Positions 1 through 11,209 of a stretch of 64,000 bases of DNA are shown in pieces. Every line of letters starts with the position of its first letter. Positions within the stretch are counted from its first letter, which is position 1. A model generated the notes under the pieces. It saw only the letters and a program-made list of their open reading frames with translations. It was not told the origin of the DNA and made no database searches. The position numbers and the translations under genes are program-made. Origin of the DNA: Megamerina dolium (lineage: Eukaryota > Arthropoda > Insecta > Diptera > Megamerinidae); the NCBI GenBank assembly GCA_963854835.1, contig OY978525.1, positions 70,809,232 through 70,873,231 on the forward strand, written 5' to 3'.

Positions 1-63
<63 letters not shown>

Positions 64-85
64 TGTCTATATGTAAATATGTATA

Positions 86-146
<61 letters not shown>
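1..146. repeat. (AT)n microsatellite, interrupted
   Basis: Two long AT dinucleotide runs are separated by a short interruption at about 59-92 (ATATGTCTATATG-like). No coding content. It is one of six long AT tracts in the window. Confidence 0.95.
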
Positions 147-148
<2 letters not shown>

Positions 149-402
149 ATATGAACGAAAATGAACGTCAACAAGAGAACGGCTACTTTCCGACTACTGT
201 CACCATCTATCTGTCATCATAGTCCACAACAGCAAAAACTTTTAGTAGCTATAATAAATCAGCAATTTTAAAAATGTAAAAATAAATAAAATCATTTAAG
301 ACATGTATGACATGAAATAAATCGATTAAAATATAAATAAATATTAAAATAGCTGCATTAGAACACTCGCTTATTTATAAAATTGCATGTAAAGCATTAA
401 CA

Positions 403-426
403 AAAATAAGCGAGTTCGCTTATTTT
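403..426. repeat. Perfect short palindrome beside SINE copy 1
   Basis: AAAATAAGCGA (403-413) is followed by a 2-nt spacer and its exact reverse complement (416-426). A related palindrome, TTCGCTTA-TTT-TAAGCGAA, lies at 800-818 on the other side of the SINE. Both belong to the duplicated target. Confidence 0.8.
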
Positions 427-428
427 AA

Positions 429-799
429 AAATAAAAATAAAAATAAATATGTGGCACTTAAAGCCTGAAAGGGCTCATTGGCCGAGCTTCTCTTCCATTA
501 CTGTTGTGCGTCTTAAATTTTGGACAGTATTAAAATGGACCTACTTATTTTAGCCGGTTCCGAACGGCAGAACACTTGTGACATCACTTTTTCTGAGCTT
601 TGTCACAGAGTTCTTTTTAGAAGCTTTTTTCATGGCAAGTTGTTACTGTCGGAAGAATTGCCAATGGCTTGCCGACAGGTGGGTACCGTTCGAAAGAAAA
701 ATCTTTTCGATATTAAATTTGTTATGCATCAGCCGGGTATTGAACCACGACCTACAGATCAGAAGGCGAACACACTAACCACTGAGCTACTGCATCCAC
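429..799 (-). mobile_element. tRNA-derived SINE, copy 1
   Basis: Read on the minus strand, this starts with a tRNA-like head: an A box TAGCTCAGTGG at about 783-793 and a B box GGTTCAATACC near 740. A ~250-bp body and a T/A-rich simple tail follow, at about 429-450. The element is flanked by a perfect 14-bp direct repeat, TTCGCTTATTTTAA, at 415-428 and 800-813, the target site duplication of a retroposition. A second full copy lies at 37216-37572, and headless pieces at 28527-28668 and 38599-38745. The short open frames inside are incidental. That it is a SINE (Pol III type) is inferred from the boxes, the length and the target duplication. Confidence 0.85.
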
Positions 800-825
800 T
801 TCGCTTATTTTAAGCGAATTTAATT

Positions 826-1689
826 GCGAATAGGCTACTGGGAAATTGCAACTGCACGTCAAATTATTGTAAATATAAAAAACACTAAGCAAAATAAAGC
901 AAGTGCAAATAAAAATATATTTTAAATAAATGAATATAGTTACCATAGATTCTGAAGAATTGCTCCTTTTTTGTTTTTATTTCGTTTTCAAATTTCATAA
1001 ACAACCATATATACCAACAGCGTTGCTAAGTAACTAAAGGGAAATTATAAGCAAGTAAAAGGGAAATTATAAGGAAGTAAAGAGGAAATTATAAGGGAAT
1101 TATAAGCGAAATGGTGTTATTTTGTGACTCGCTTACAAAAGAATCAGCTAATAAAAATACAGATGTAATAATTAGTAATAATAATAATAAAAATATTGTG
1201 GTTAACACTCTTAGTTACAATTACAATGAGTTTAGGTTCTATCCTAATATGGATGAATATTTTCCAATACCTCCATTTTCAATGGTAGGTATCCTTGATA
1301 ATAGAAAACGGTTCAATACGTAATTTTGAGCAGAAGAAAAAAACTTGTTAAACATGTGCAGGAAAACTCAAAAAACCTATGTATATTTTTTGGTATCTTT
1401 ATGTATTAAGAAGACATTGATTTATAACTGAATCATACATTTCCTATAGTTACAGGCAGAGAAAGCTTGGAGACATGGTGGCTTTTTAAAAATACATGCA
1501 TTCACGAAAGCAAATAAAATGAGTACATAAATACCTTCTCCGTTGTTGATAAAAATGTTTTTTTCTGAATCAGTGTATAAACCATTTCTTGAGTAAACTT
1601 AGAAGAAAATTTACACGAAACTTCCAACCATTGTTGTAGTAATTTTGCACAATAACAACAATAAAAGTATTTGAAATATAAATGAAATT
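826..1689. other. AT-rich intron or intergenic DNA, no gene seen
   Basis: Low-complexity AT-rich sequence. It has a short tandem of GGGAAATTATAAG-like units at about 1039-1105. A 70-codon open frame at 1111-1323 is Asn-rich and resembles nothing I recognise; I treat it as chance. Confidence 0.6.
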
Positions 1690-2480
1690 GTATATAAGGT
1701 AGTGTGTACGAGGAGGTCCCAGAACTACACGACCTCTATACACTTTTCCCAGCGATATTCTATAGCTTCATTACCCTGTTTATAGTATGAACTGCCTAGC
1801 TCATTAAAATAGCCATCTACCGCAGACTCCACCTATTCAGTGTTTGCAAATCTTCTACCACCACTTTTTCACATTTGGAAATAGAAAATAATCCGAAGGA
1901 GCTAAATCTGGCGAATAATACTCGCCGTTGATTCGTTTTCCTTCTTGAAGATAATCAATAAAAATTATACCGCGTGCATCCCAAAAAACAGACGCCATAA
2001 CCTTGCCTGCAGATGGAACTGTCGTTTGGACGCGATTCTCCCCTTTCAGTCCACTGTTTTGACTGCTATTTTGTCTCAGGTGTGAAGTTGTGGGCCCATG
2101 TCTCATCCATGGTTACGAATCGACGCAAAAACTCGGCTTTACTACTGTGAAACATCGCCAAACACACTATAGAAACATCTTCACGACGTTGTTTTTGTTC
2201 TATTGTAAGGAAACGCAGCACCCATCCTGCACACAACTTTTTGAAATGCCTATAATTTCACCTAGCTCACGCACCTTCATCCGGCGATCATCCAATAACG
2301 GTTTTCGTCTTGGTAGCTCGTACGGCCTCGTTTAAACTCGGCCACCCAATATTTTAATGTCGTAAACGAAGAAGCAGACACCCCCAGAGTAGAATCTAGT
2401 ACAGCTTTAATATTCGTTGGACTGAGACCTTTCAAATGAAAGTATTGAATTACATAACGGTGACCAATTTTTTCCATGTT
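1690..2480 (-). pseudogene. Decayed mariner transposase
   Basis: Reading on the minus strand from about 2477, the N-terminus (MEKIGHRYVIQYFHLKG) and helix-turn-helix region of a mariner-family transposase are clear. They are followed by pieces resembling the TMDETWVHHF-type motif (about 2100-2140), the KVMASVFWDARGIIFIDYL block (about 1950-2010), and SPDLAPSDYFLFPNVKKW (about 1860-1920). The C-terminal segment runs to about 1700. Several frameshifts and stops break the frame, and sequence between the FIDYL and SPDLAPSD blocks is missing, probably including the second catalytic Asp. A cut-and-paste transposase of the Tc1/mariner superfamily, now non-functional. I could not fix its terminal inverted repeats. 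Confidence 0.9.
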
Positions 2481-3017
2481 TACAAATTCACTGAGATTGT
2501 TGCTCCAAAAAAATACTAAGTAACGTGGCGCCTTGAAACTTAAAACATATGTTTTATAAGGTTGCCACTTTATACAGAAATAATTTTTTTTTTCAAACTA
2601 CTGCCACCATCTATGTGTCAGGACGGGTAGATCTGGGACAGCCTCGTTGCCCTGTAACTGGTTAAAAATTTCATAAATTTTGCTAAAAAGCTGGTGTAAA
2701 TTCCTTATTATTTAAGTTTAAGTAATACGAAGAGATGAGAATTTTGAAAGAATATTTCAAAGAAAAGTCGAGCAATGGTCCTACAAACGAGTAAAATATC
2801 CAAGCACGAATGAATTTATATACAATATTTCCTATTTGGTTTTTCTTTTTCGTTTTCATGATTGGTTATGTGCATACGTGTATAATTATTATCTTACATT
2901 TATATTGATTTGCCATTATTTTACATGAATATGCAACATCAAAATTGAGTTAGAACTAGTGTCCTCTTAAGCAAACGTACCATATAGTCAATAATTATGA
3001 CAATTTTCTCAAATTTT
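2481..3017. other. Non-coding spacer between mariner and Jockey
   Basis: AT-rich with no recognisable gene. It contains CTACTGCCACCATCTATGTGTCA near 2600, which resembles a stretch at about 195-216 (CTACTGTCACCATCTATCTGTCA), so a small dispersed repeat is possible. Confidence 0.5.
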
Positions 3018-3160
3018 TTTTTTTTCAAGCTTTATTTATTTGATTTTTCTAAAATTACTTAGAAACTAACAATAAGTGATCAAATCTTACAAACTAACTA
3101 AAATTATGTGATATTCCCAACGTTCCATCACAATTTGTTGAGTCGCGAGGTATAGCAATT

Positions 3161-5792
3161 TCACAGCATATTCAGTGTGTCTTTTCTTTTTAATCGACGA
3201 TGCCCCGTGCTCAGCAACAATTGCCTAGCAAGGGGATTCGGATGACTGTGTAATTTTTGAATGTAGCTTCTGCAGGACATTGCAACTTCCTCAGAAATTG
3301 TGGGTACATTTAAATCTCGATGGATGTTAACGTTCCTCATATACCAAGGCGCGTTTACAATAATTCGCAGACACTTGGATTGTATTCGCTGTAATTTTTC
3401 GATATTTGAGGGAGATGCGGTGCCCCAAAACTGAATACCACAAGTCCAAATTGGCTTCAGGATTGCTTTATATAATAGCACTTTGTATTCAAGATTCAAC
3501 TTTGATCTTTTGTGCAACAGCCACCATAACTGATTCATTTTAAGCTTGATCTAGGTTTTCTTTGCCTCTATGTGATTTTTCCATGTCAGCCTTCTGTCGA
3601 GGTGAATACCCAAGTACTTTGTTGAGGAACATTGTGGAACTGATTGGCCATTAATATTAAGTGGGGGACATGTATCAGGCCTTAGCGTGAAGGTTACATG
3701 TACACTCTTTGATTCATTGACTTTTATACGCCATTTTGCTAGCAAGATTTCGAGAGAATCGATATGAGTCTGCAGGAGTTTAGTAGCTTCTATGGGGTTA
3801 GAGCGAGAGCACAATATTGCCGTATCATCAGCAAAGGTCGATATGAATGTATAGTTATTGTTGGGCATATCTGAAGTGTATAAGAGATACAGTAGGGGGC
3901 CCAAAACGCTTCCTTGAGGAACGCCAGCGTGAATATCCAATGGATTTGTTGTGTAATCCTTGTGATGTACGAGAAATTGTCTTTTCGTGAGGTAGCTACT
4001 AAGCAATGAGGAGACATTTGCAGGCAGTAATAGTTTGAGTTTGTAAATAAGGCCATCGTGCCATACTTTATCGAAAGCTTGAGTGATATCAAGAAAGACA
4101 GCTGAGCAATACTTTTTTCTTCAAAAGTGTTCCTTATCAGAGTTACAATGCGGTGGACTTGTTCTATTGTGCCGTACTGTTTTCTAAATCCAAACTGATG
4201 TTGTGGAATCAGTTGGTTGAGATTAATAAATGGAGTTATATTCATGACAAGTAGCTTTTCGAATACTTTAGAGAGTAGAGGCAGGAGGCTGATAGGTCTG
4301 TACGATGCAACTTTTGTAGGGTCTTTTCCTGGTTTTGCTATCATAATAATTTTTGAAGTTTTCCAGCATTTGGGATAGTGTGTAATACGAACGATAGCAT
4401 TGAAAATGTGCATGAGATGAATTACTGAAGCTGGAGGTAGCTCTTTTATCATTTTAGCGGTAATTTTATCTGGACCAGGTGATTTTTTGGGTTTAAATCT
4501 TTATAAATTGCTTTGAATATGTCATTTTTTGTAATTTTGAACGTTATTGAGCAAGGTTGAGAAGTTAATTTTTGTAAAGATGACTGTGAAAAGGGTGGAT
4601 TGGGTGTAAACACACTTTTTAGGTGGTTTGCAAAAGCCAAACCCTTCTCACAGTTGCTTCTATCCCAATTACCGTCACTCAAACGGATGGGGGAATCAGT
4701 GAGAATTGGCCGATTTGAGTTTTTTGCTGATTTCCACAAAGAGTAGTCTGACGCTTCACCAGGTGTTAATTTCGCTATATGCTCTTCTAACTCTTTGTTG
4801 TTTTTATTTTTTAAGGTTTGCTTTAACTTTCGAGTGCAGTGCTGTAGCTGTGTTTTCAGATTCGGTGATCTGAATTCTTGCCATTGTCTTCGGAGTCTTC
4901 TTTTCTGTCTTACTAGCAATTCAATATCGGCTGGTGTGTATGGGCTATAGTTTGATTGCTTGCATACCTTTGTGCAGGTGGCTGAGTTGAGAGCTAATGA
5001 GAGCAACTGGTTGAATCTTTCGAGTGCTGAGTCTACATCGTGTCCATTTCTTAATACAGTACTTAGAGGAAGATGGGAATTTATATATTTCTTGAATTTT
5101 AACCAGTCTATTTTCTTTCTAACGCAATTACCTTGGGGGCTTGGTGATTTTATAGATATTACCGTGGGTGAGTGGTCAGATGATAGATCATAATTACACT
5201 CTGTGGAGATATTTTGCATCTGCAAACCTTTGGCGACTCCAAAGTCTATGAGGTCGGGTATTTTCCTCTTGTCCGTCGGCCAATATGTCGGTTGACCATT
5301 TGAAATAACATCGTAGCCGTGGTTAGTGATGATTGAACATAGTCTTCTGCCTTTTGGAGTTATGATTTGATTTGATTATTATGATTAAGCGGGAGCCCCA
5401 GTGAGTGTGTTTGGCGTTGAAATCGCCAGCAACCAAGAATTTGCTACCAAGAGTTGAGAAAAATTCTTTATATTGCTGTTCGGTAATACTGTATCTTGGG
5501 GGACAGTATATCGCAGATATTACTAGTTTAGAGATGTATTCTTCCACACATATAGATGTTGCTTGCAAGTTCTGCTTTTTATCAATATGGCAGTTCCTCC
5601 GCGTGCCTTACCATGCGGATGATTTGTGGTGTACAGTTTGTAATATGGTATTTGGTAGCAATTTTTGTCAGTAAAATGGGTCTCAGATATCATCATTATG
5701 TCGATCTGGCTGGATTCAAGAAATTGAATTAGCTCCAAACGGTGCTGGCTTAAGCCGTTGGCGTTCCAGTGGCATATCTTGAGACAACTCAT
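3161..5792 (-). pseudogene. Jockey copy A ORF2: endonuclease-reverse transcriptase, frameshifted
   Basis: The start is ATG at 5792, overlapping the end of ORF1. The APE-type endonuclease opens with KICHWNANGLSQHR, which holds the catalytic Asn, and continues with ISETHF and VAGDFNAKHTHWGS. A small insertion near 5370 breaks the frame. The reverse transcriptase follows with KPGKDPTKVASYRPISLLP (about 4300), GVPQGSVLGPLL (about 3920) and the FADDTAIL active-site motif (about 3830); the C-terminal thumb region ends at a stop at 3161. Frame changes also occur near 4450, 3990 and 3550. The protein would nick target DNA and prime reverse transcription of its own RNA. Now broken. Confidence 0.92.
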
Positions 5793-7377
5793 GGTCTGGA
5801 TAGCAATGTTTGGAGTAACATCGATTGATTTTTCATCATTTCTTGCATCATTGTTTGCATTGAGTTCATATTCTGAATTAATGTTTGAAGCAAATGTTCA
5901 AGGGTACTTGGCTGTTGGGTGGGCAGTGAGTGTTTCTGCTCATTATTTACATTGCTTTGTTGGTGTGGGTTTTGTTTTAACACGCTAGCGTATGAATTGG
6001 TTTGATTCTTGTTTGGGATTGCAGAGAAGAATTGTGTTGCAACAATATTTTGTCTCTTACTTGAGTTGGCTATCTGAGTTTGCTCAACTGGTTTTAGAGG
6101 TTGATTGCTAGCGGAGAAATTTAGCTCTAGGATTGTATATACTGGGCAACCTCTATAATTTGCGGTGTGATTACCTCCACAATTGCTGCATTTTTTCATG
6201 CTAGCATCGCCTTTAGATTTTGGGCATATGTTTGATTTATGGAGATCTCCACAAATCACACAAACAGCTGGCAGGGTACAATATGTCTTAGTATGTCCAT
6301 ATTCTTGGCAGTTACTGCACTGAGGAGGTCCAGTTCTCTTATGGGGTTCTTCGATTGTGATTTTGCGATGCAATAAATATCGAATTTTATATATGGGGTG
6401 TACTTCACCTTTTTTTAGGGGTTTTGTTTCAGGCTGAAGCTCAATACGATATAACGGTTGAGGTATATTGCTCTTGTTGAGAATGTTAAATACTGTTTTG
6501 GCTTGAAACCTTTCTACCTGAAGGGCAAGTTTGATTTCGTTAATATCAACGTTGGGTTCGACGTCTTTGAGTACAACGATTAAGCCCTTACTACTTTTTA
6601 GCTGATATGTGTAGTAATTCTTTTTTACAGCATCAAATTCCGCGATTACTTTTTGATAATGAGTTTCACTGTAGATTTGCACTTTCGTTTCCTCAATTTG
6701 GCCTTTGCGAATAGGAACAACGTGGAAATTCTTTGGTCCTATAAGACTTGTAATTCTAGAAATCAACTTATCTGAGTTGCGTGGGTGGGGGTTTGAAATT
6801 TTTCTTGGAGATAATATTTTCGTCACTTTCATCACCTGAAAGCAGAGCGTATCTATTTTCCGAACTAATAGGGGCAGTGTTCTGCTTTTGAATTTTTGTT
6901 GAATTCATTTGTTTTGAATTTTGTGGACTTCTTTTTCGCTTTACTACAGTAATGTAGCGATCGATTCCAGTTTGAACAGCAACTGGTTCTTTATTAGTCA
7001 TCGCACTAGTTGCTTTAACTACTGGGTCATGCACTTCAGTAGAAAGGCCGTTATTTGTTTGCTTTGATGTTGTAGCTGTTGGTGTTACAGCAGGAGAAGC
7101 GCATTGTACACTCCACGGTATAGAGGGAGATAGTATATCACGAGAGAACAAATTATTTTTTTTTGTCTGTATTTATTGTTGTTGCAAATTTTGATGTAGT
7201 GTTAGAGTGAGGAATATGTACAGGCAAAAGATTTACACTGTTACTTTCACTTGTGCAGTGTGTATCAATTGTTTTTTTACTTATATGGGGGGTTTGCGCG
7301 GATGATTGCAAATTATTGTTTACACACACATTAACAGGCGATTGCCGTTGCCGGAGAGGAGAGCGCTGAACACTCAT
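5789..7377 (-). pseudogene. Jockey copy A ORF1: gag-like RNA-binding protein, frameshifted
   Basis: The ATG at 7377 begins MSVQRSPLRQRQ. A Ser/Thr/Asn-rich N-terminal half is followed by a PRE_C2HC-type region and three CCHC-like zinc knuckles at about 6150-6330: CSNCQEYGHTKTYC, CVICGDLHKSNIC and CSNCGGNHTANYRGC. The tail is Gln/Met-rich and ends at 5789. Frameshifts occur at about 7155 in an A/T run and at about 6790. Jockey ORF1 proteins coat the element RNA; here only fragments could be made. Confidence 0.9.
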
Positions 7378-7606
7378 ATTACAAACAAAATGTTTGCAAA
7401 CGGTATTATTATTTTTTTTATTTTCTTTGATTTTAATGTTCTTTTTGCTTATTTGTATAACCAATAAAAAAAATCACAGAAATAACTCCTTGAGTTTTCT
7501 TAGCGTCTTTTCACAATATATTTAATTTTTTTTTTTACCGAAATCAATCACTTTTCCGACTCTATCAAAGGAGAGATGCAAAACACGTCCACTCTTATTG
7601 GTGACC

Positions 7607-7808
7607 TTCACCTTCAAGAAAGTCACATTCACATTTTTTCAAATGATTTGTTTTTACTGGAGTCCCAGCTTCGAATTCCGGAAGAGCGGAAAACTGTTTT
7701 CTTTATTTGGTTTATACACGTGTTGTAATTCTTATATCGAAACGTATACTAAATACGTATTGAACGAAAAATTATTTTTAAATATTCTCACATTAAAATA
7801 ATAATGAG
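7607..7808. other. Short spacer
   Basis: Sequence between the Jockey 5' end and the left pogo-like terminal repeat. No feature recognised. Confidence 0.5.
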
Positions 7809-9870
7809 CAGGAGAGAGTGGGGCAAAGATAGCCTAGTAAGACATTTTCGGCTCTAGCGAGCAAAACTGAAAAGATATTGTAAACGGAAATGTGCCCTAG
7901 AAAGCCTGGCTACATTTCCACCATAGATCGTTTTGCTGTAGCTTGCCATGCTGACGAGCTATAGCCGAAAAACCAAAACAACTTTTTTAACTAAACTAAA
8001 GAAACTAAACATTTCTGCATTTCTGTGAGAAAAAACGCAAATTAATTATTTGTTTTAATTGAAATATGTTTATTGGAATGCTTTATGACAAAAATGGCCT
8101 TCAATCAGAATCTTCTTCATCGCTGCTTTCTGACGTAACTGGTTTTCCTGGTTTACCACGGCCGCGTCCATATGAAAATGGACGCGAGCCTTTGCTGCAG
8201 CCAGGAACATCCTGTTCGTCGCTACTACCACCACCACGATCACCACGACCAGGACCGGCGATTTTTGTTTGTCTTTTTACGACAGCTATCTCCTGCTTGT
8301 CTCGAAGTGTCTCCATTGAATCGCCCGCGATCGTTAGTTTTCTTAGCGGCACTGACGGCAATAACAGTACAAAATCGATCATTGTGCTCAAATCTGCCTC
8401 AAAAAGCTGCGACAAATCGCTTGTAATTGTAATTGTTCTGGCGGGATGATTTCGCATCCACGTATCGCACGAACGATTGACCGCTATTTTCAATGGTCCG
8501 AATATGCTGCGGTCGAGCGGTTGAAGTTTGTGCGTGCAATGGGGCGGAAATGAAACGCTTTGATTGAGAGATGAGATTCATGATTGTCCAACAATAACAA
8601 TCTGGGCTGTTCTTTCGATGAACCAACGTACGATTGGAAATGTTCCAAGAATAATAAAAAAGAATCAGCGTTCATCCATCCTGATTGATTTGCTGTGGCT
8701 GCTAAACCATGCGGCGCTCCATTTAAAAAACTTAGATGAAAACGAACACGCGGAAAAACAAAGAATGGCGGAATTGCCGCACCAGTGGCACTTACGGCAA
8801 CTGCAATCGTGACGAGTTGACCTCGTTCGGCCGATGTCATTTTACCAATTTGTTTGGCTCCGCATTGCGCAACCACACGCTCCGGCGTGTGAACTGTGCT
8901 GACTCCGGATTCATCCATATTTCATATATGTTGTAGTTGAATTTTTAACTCGTCCATAACTTTACCCAAATTTTGATAAAAATGTCCGACGTTGTGTCGA
9001 TTGAAGATCGTTGCACGGGCCAAGCTCGTTGCTTGTGGCTTGTGAAGCCACAAGTTCGGATGGTGTTTCATGAATGACAGAAACCAATCTTTGCTTGCCA
9101 TTTTTTCGTTTCTCCAATTATCCGGCACATCGATTTCCAATTTTTCAGCAAAAACTGCTGCCAAATTTCGCACAACTCTTGTTGACAGGCAGTAATACAT
9201 GGCACTTAATTTCAGCAAATAATTCATTAACGCCGCTTCTTGATCTGCGTTGAATATGAAATGAATGCATAAGAAAATTAGTTGAGTTCGATATTTTGTC
9301 GGCATTGGACGGTTAATGTTGTTTCTCAACGTCTGGTAATTCAATTTGAAGATTTCAGAAGTTTTTGCGATCATTGTTCATTTTTCCATGGCGAGAATCG
9401 CTTTCTTCAATTGTGTTTCGTTTATTTTATTATGTAGCTTCTCTCCTCTTTCCTCACCAGCTGACCGATTGACGTGCGTTCGCAGAGTCTCAAAATTTAA
9501 TTTAAAATGTTTGACCGCCTTTCTCACTGTCTCGCCGCTTCTGATGGCCGCAATAGCATTCTCCAAGGCTTCTTTGTCGATCGGCTGCTTCTTTCGCTTG
9601 TAATTTCGCACCATTTTATCTAAAAACGAAAAACAAAACAAACAAAAAATAACTATTTTTGCCCCACTCTTCCGACTTTTCAATGATTTCGCAATAAACC
9701 GATAAAAATATTGAAAAACGAATATTATATTCTTGTTCAGCATCCAATTTCACAATTTTTACTCTCAGCACCGGCTGTGAAGCCGAATCTACCATAGAGA
9801 TGGCGCCATTTTTCCTTCAGTCGTTTAGCCGTGAAAGCCAACAAATATCATTGCCCCACTCTCCCCTAGT
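7809..9870 (-). mobile_element. pogo-like DNA transposon with terminal inverted repeats
   Basis: The left end (7809-7829) reads AGGAGAGAGTGGGGCAAAGAT. The reverse complement of the right end reads TAGGGGAGAGTGGGGCAATGAT, so the two make a ~20-bp imperfect terminal inverted repeat. Between them, on the minus strand, lies a transposase with a psq-type helix-turn-helix and a DDE_1 catalytic domain. The terminal motif TTGCCCCACTC recurs internally at about 9658-9668, just upstream of the transposase ATG. Length is ~2.06 kb. The family (pogo/Tigger-like, Tc1/mariner superfamily) is inferred from the domain order. Confidence 0.88.
8101..9614 (-). pseudogene. pogo-like transposase, broken by stops and frameshifts
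   Basis: The ATG at 9614 starts MVRNYKRKKQPIDKEALEN, followed by a helix-turn-helix (AIRSGETVRKAVKHFKLN). In-frame TGA codons interrupt the frame at 9380-9378 and 8924-8922. The next segment resembles a CENP-B-type DNA-binding region (NEKMASKDWFLSFMKHHP, about 9060-9110). The catalytic core begins at about 8918 with MDESGVSTVHTPERVV and contains FLLFLEHF and LLLLDNHESHLS, typical of DDE_1 transposases. After about 8540 the frame shifts at least twice. The C-terminal part (8493-8101) ends in an Arg/Gly and acidic Ser tail. Function would be cut-and-paste transposition; the gene is dead. Confidence 0.87.
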
Positions 9871-11098
9871 TATTTGCTGTAGTTAAAATAATTGTTGATT
9901 AGAAAACAAATTTGCAACTTCAAATATCTATGTATTTTTGGCTTCTTCCATACGTTATATTCTCTAATTTGCACAGTGGTAAGTTGCTTATCAGAAAAAT
10001 GAAATGAAATTAAATATTTGCAAAATAAATACAAAAATATTTATTTTGCAAATAAACTGAAATTGGAATAATGTTGTTGTTGATGCCCTTACGAAACATG
10101 CAATTTTGCTTTCTCGTTTTCAGTACATTATAAATCCAACAGACGATTCTTCCATTTGGCAAGGTTATATTACTGTACGGTACGTGTCTCAATAACATAA
10201 ACTTTCCTTCCTGCTAATTGGCTCCTCCAATGCAAAAATATGATATCGTCCCCCTTATGTATGTGTGTATGGTTTGGCATTCTTTAGCTACTATATTTAC
10301 TATAGAGTGCTCATTATTAACGCTTCTCGGGTCGTCATTGTTATCTCTTGACTATCAATCATGGTCAATTGACAAACTAAGCACTCTTTACGCTGCCGCC
10401 GCAAGTACATTTCTTAAACATTTTGATCCAATAGCCAATCCAATGGCAAAGCCCACCACGATTAATCACTATTTGAGCAGTTGTAGTAATACGGATACGG
10501 TATAATCGGAATCAAGTGGTCCAATGCCATTAATAACCTTCTGCATTTGTTTTTGCTTTTTCTGCTTCTGTCCACCTTTTTCGATTTTGTGCTCCAAGTT
10601 ACAGCAGCAGCAGTAATTAATCCCGTAATCCCCTCGATTAATCCATCATATTTCGTCTTTAATTAAAATAAGTTTTTCAATATCTTCAATTAAATTAAAT
10701 ATTTTTTATATATATAGGTATATGTATCATAAATTGTAAATGTAATTCAATTGAATGAAATAATAATTTAAAAAAAAAATTATGTACGAGTAAAATGCGT
10801 TTAAACATTGAAAATAAACATTGTCACGATACTCGCACTTTTAAGTTTTCGAATAAAACGTAGATAAATTCATAGTGATTTCAATATTAAGCCTATTTTG
10901 AGACTCTACGTTTTATTCCCTTGACCGTTAGTTAAATAGAAATCATCCTATCAATATTAAGAAGATAAGAGTTGTTTGTAGGGTGTGATTGTGTGTTTTT
11001 ATCGCTGTTGGTTTTTTGTTTTGTTGGTAGATTAGCTAAACACGCTTCAGTACCAGAATTCAAATTGCACTTCAATTTCACAGGTTTTAGTTCTGCAG
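9871..11098. other. grh intron, no gene recognised
   Basis: AT-rich sequence upstream of the first visible grh exon. A 95-codon open frame at 10218-10505 (+) has no recognised similarity or domain. The run before 11099 (TTTTAGTTCTGCAG) is the 3' splice site of the exon. Confidence 0.6.
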
Positions 11099-11209
11099 TC
11101 AACATCCCCAACACAAATACGAATTAAAGAGCCACCCAGTCCTGGGAGTCCAAATAGTGAAAACACAACAATGTATGCTGCCGGTGGCGGCACACAGATA
11201 TACCTACAG
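11099..11209 (+). CDS. grh: grainyhead, internal coding exon (37 codons)
   Basis: The 3' splice site TTCTGCAG ends at 11098, and the donor CAG|GTGAGT follows 11209. The exon is 111 bp and phase 0 at both ends. It encodes STSPTQIRIKEPPSP and ends in GGGTQIYLQ, in the region of Grh before the DNA-binding domain. Assignment to grh rests on splicing phase and on the downstream exons, which are unmistakable; this exon alone would be weaker evidence. Because it is symmetric (0-0), it can be skipped without a frame change. Confidence 0.75.

Larger units (their letters stand above)
3018..7606 (-). mobile_element. Jockey-clade LINE, copy A
   Basis: A non-LTR retrotransposon in reverse orientation. 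The poly(A) tail appears as the T run at 3014-3025. ORF2 (endonuclease plus reverse transcriptase) and ORF1 (gag with zinc knuckles) follow, and a 5' leader ends near 7606, where homology to the second copy (21872-26201, + strand) stops. The two copies align over nearly their full length with few differences, so both insertions look fairly recent. Copy A carries frameshifts in ORF1 and a ~22-bp insertion of GATTTGATTTGATTATTATGAT type near 5370 in ORF2, so it is not autonomous as read. Confidence 0.93.

Noticed and set aside
740..799. Looks like a tRNA gene (A and B boxes)
   Set aside because: The anticodon arm does not fold properly, and the sequence runs into a repeated body with a target duplication; it is the head of a SINE.
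1111..1323. 70-codon Asn-rich open frame
   Set aside because: Built from AAT/AAC-rich low-complexity DNA with no resemblance to a known protein.
8172..8936. Plus-strand open frames across the pogo-like element
   Set aside because: Shadows of the transposase on the minus strand, which has recognisable motifs.
10218..10505. 95-codon open frame upstream of the first visible grh exon
   Set aside because: No domain or family resemblance and no supporting splice signals; compatible with chance.
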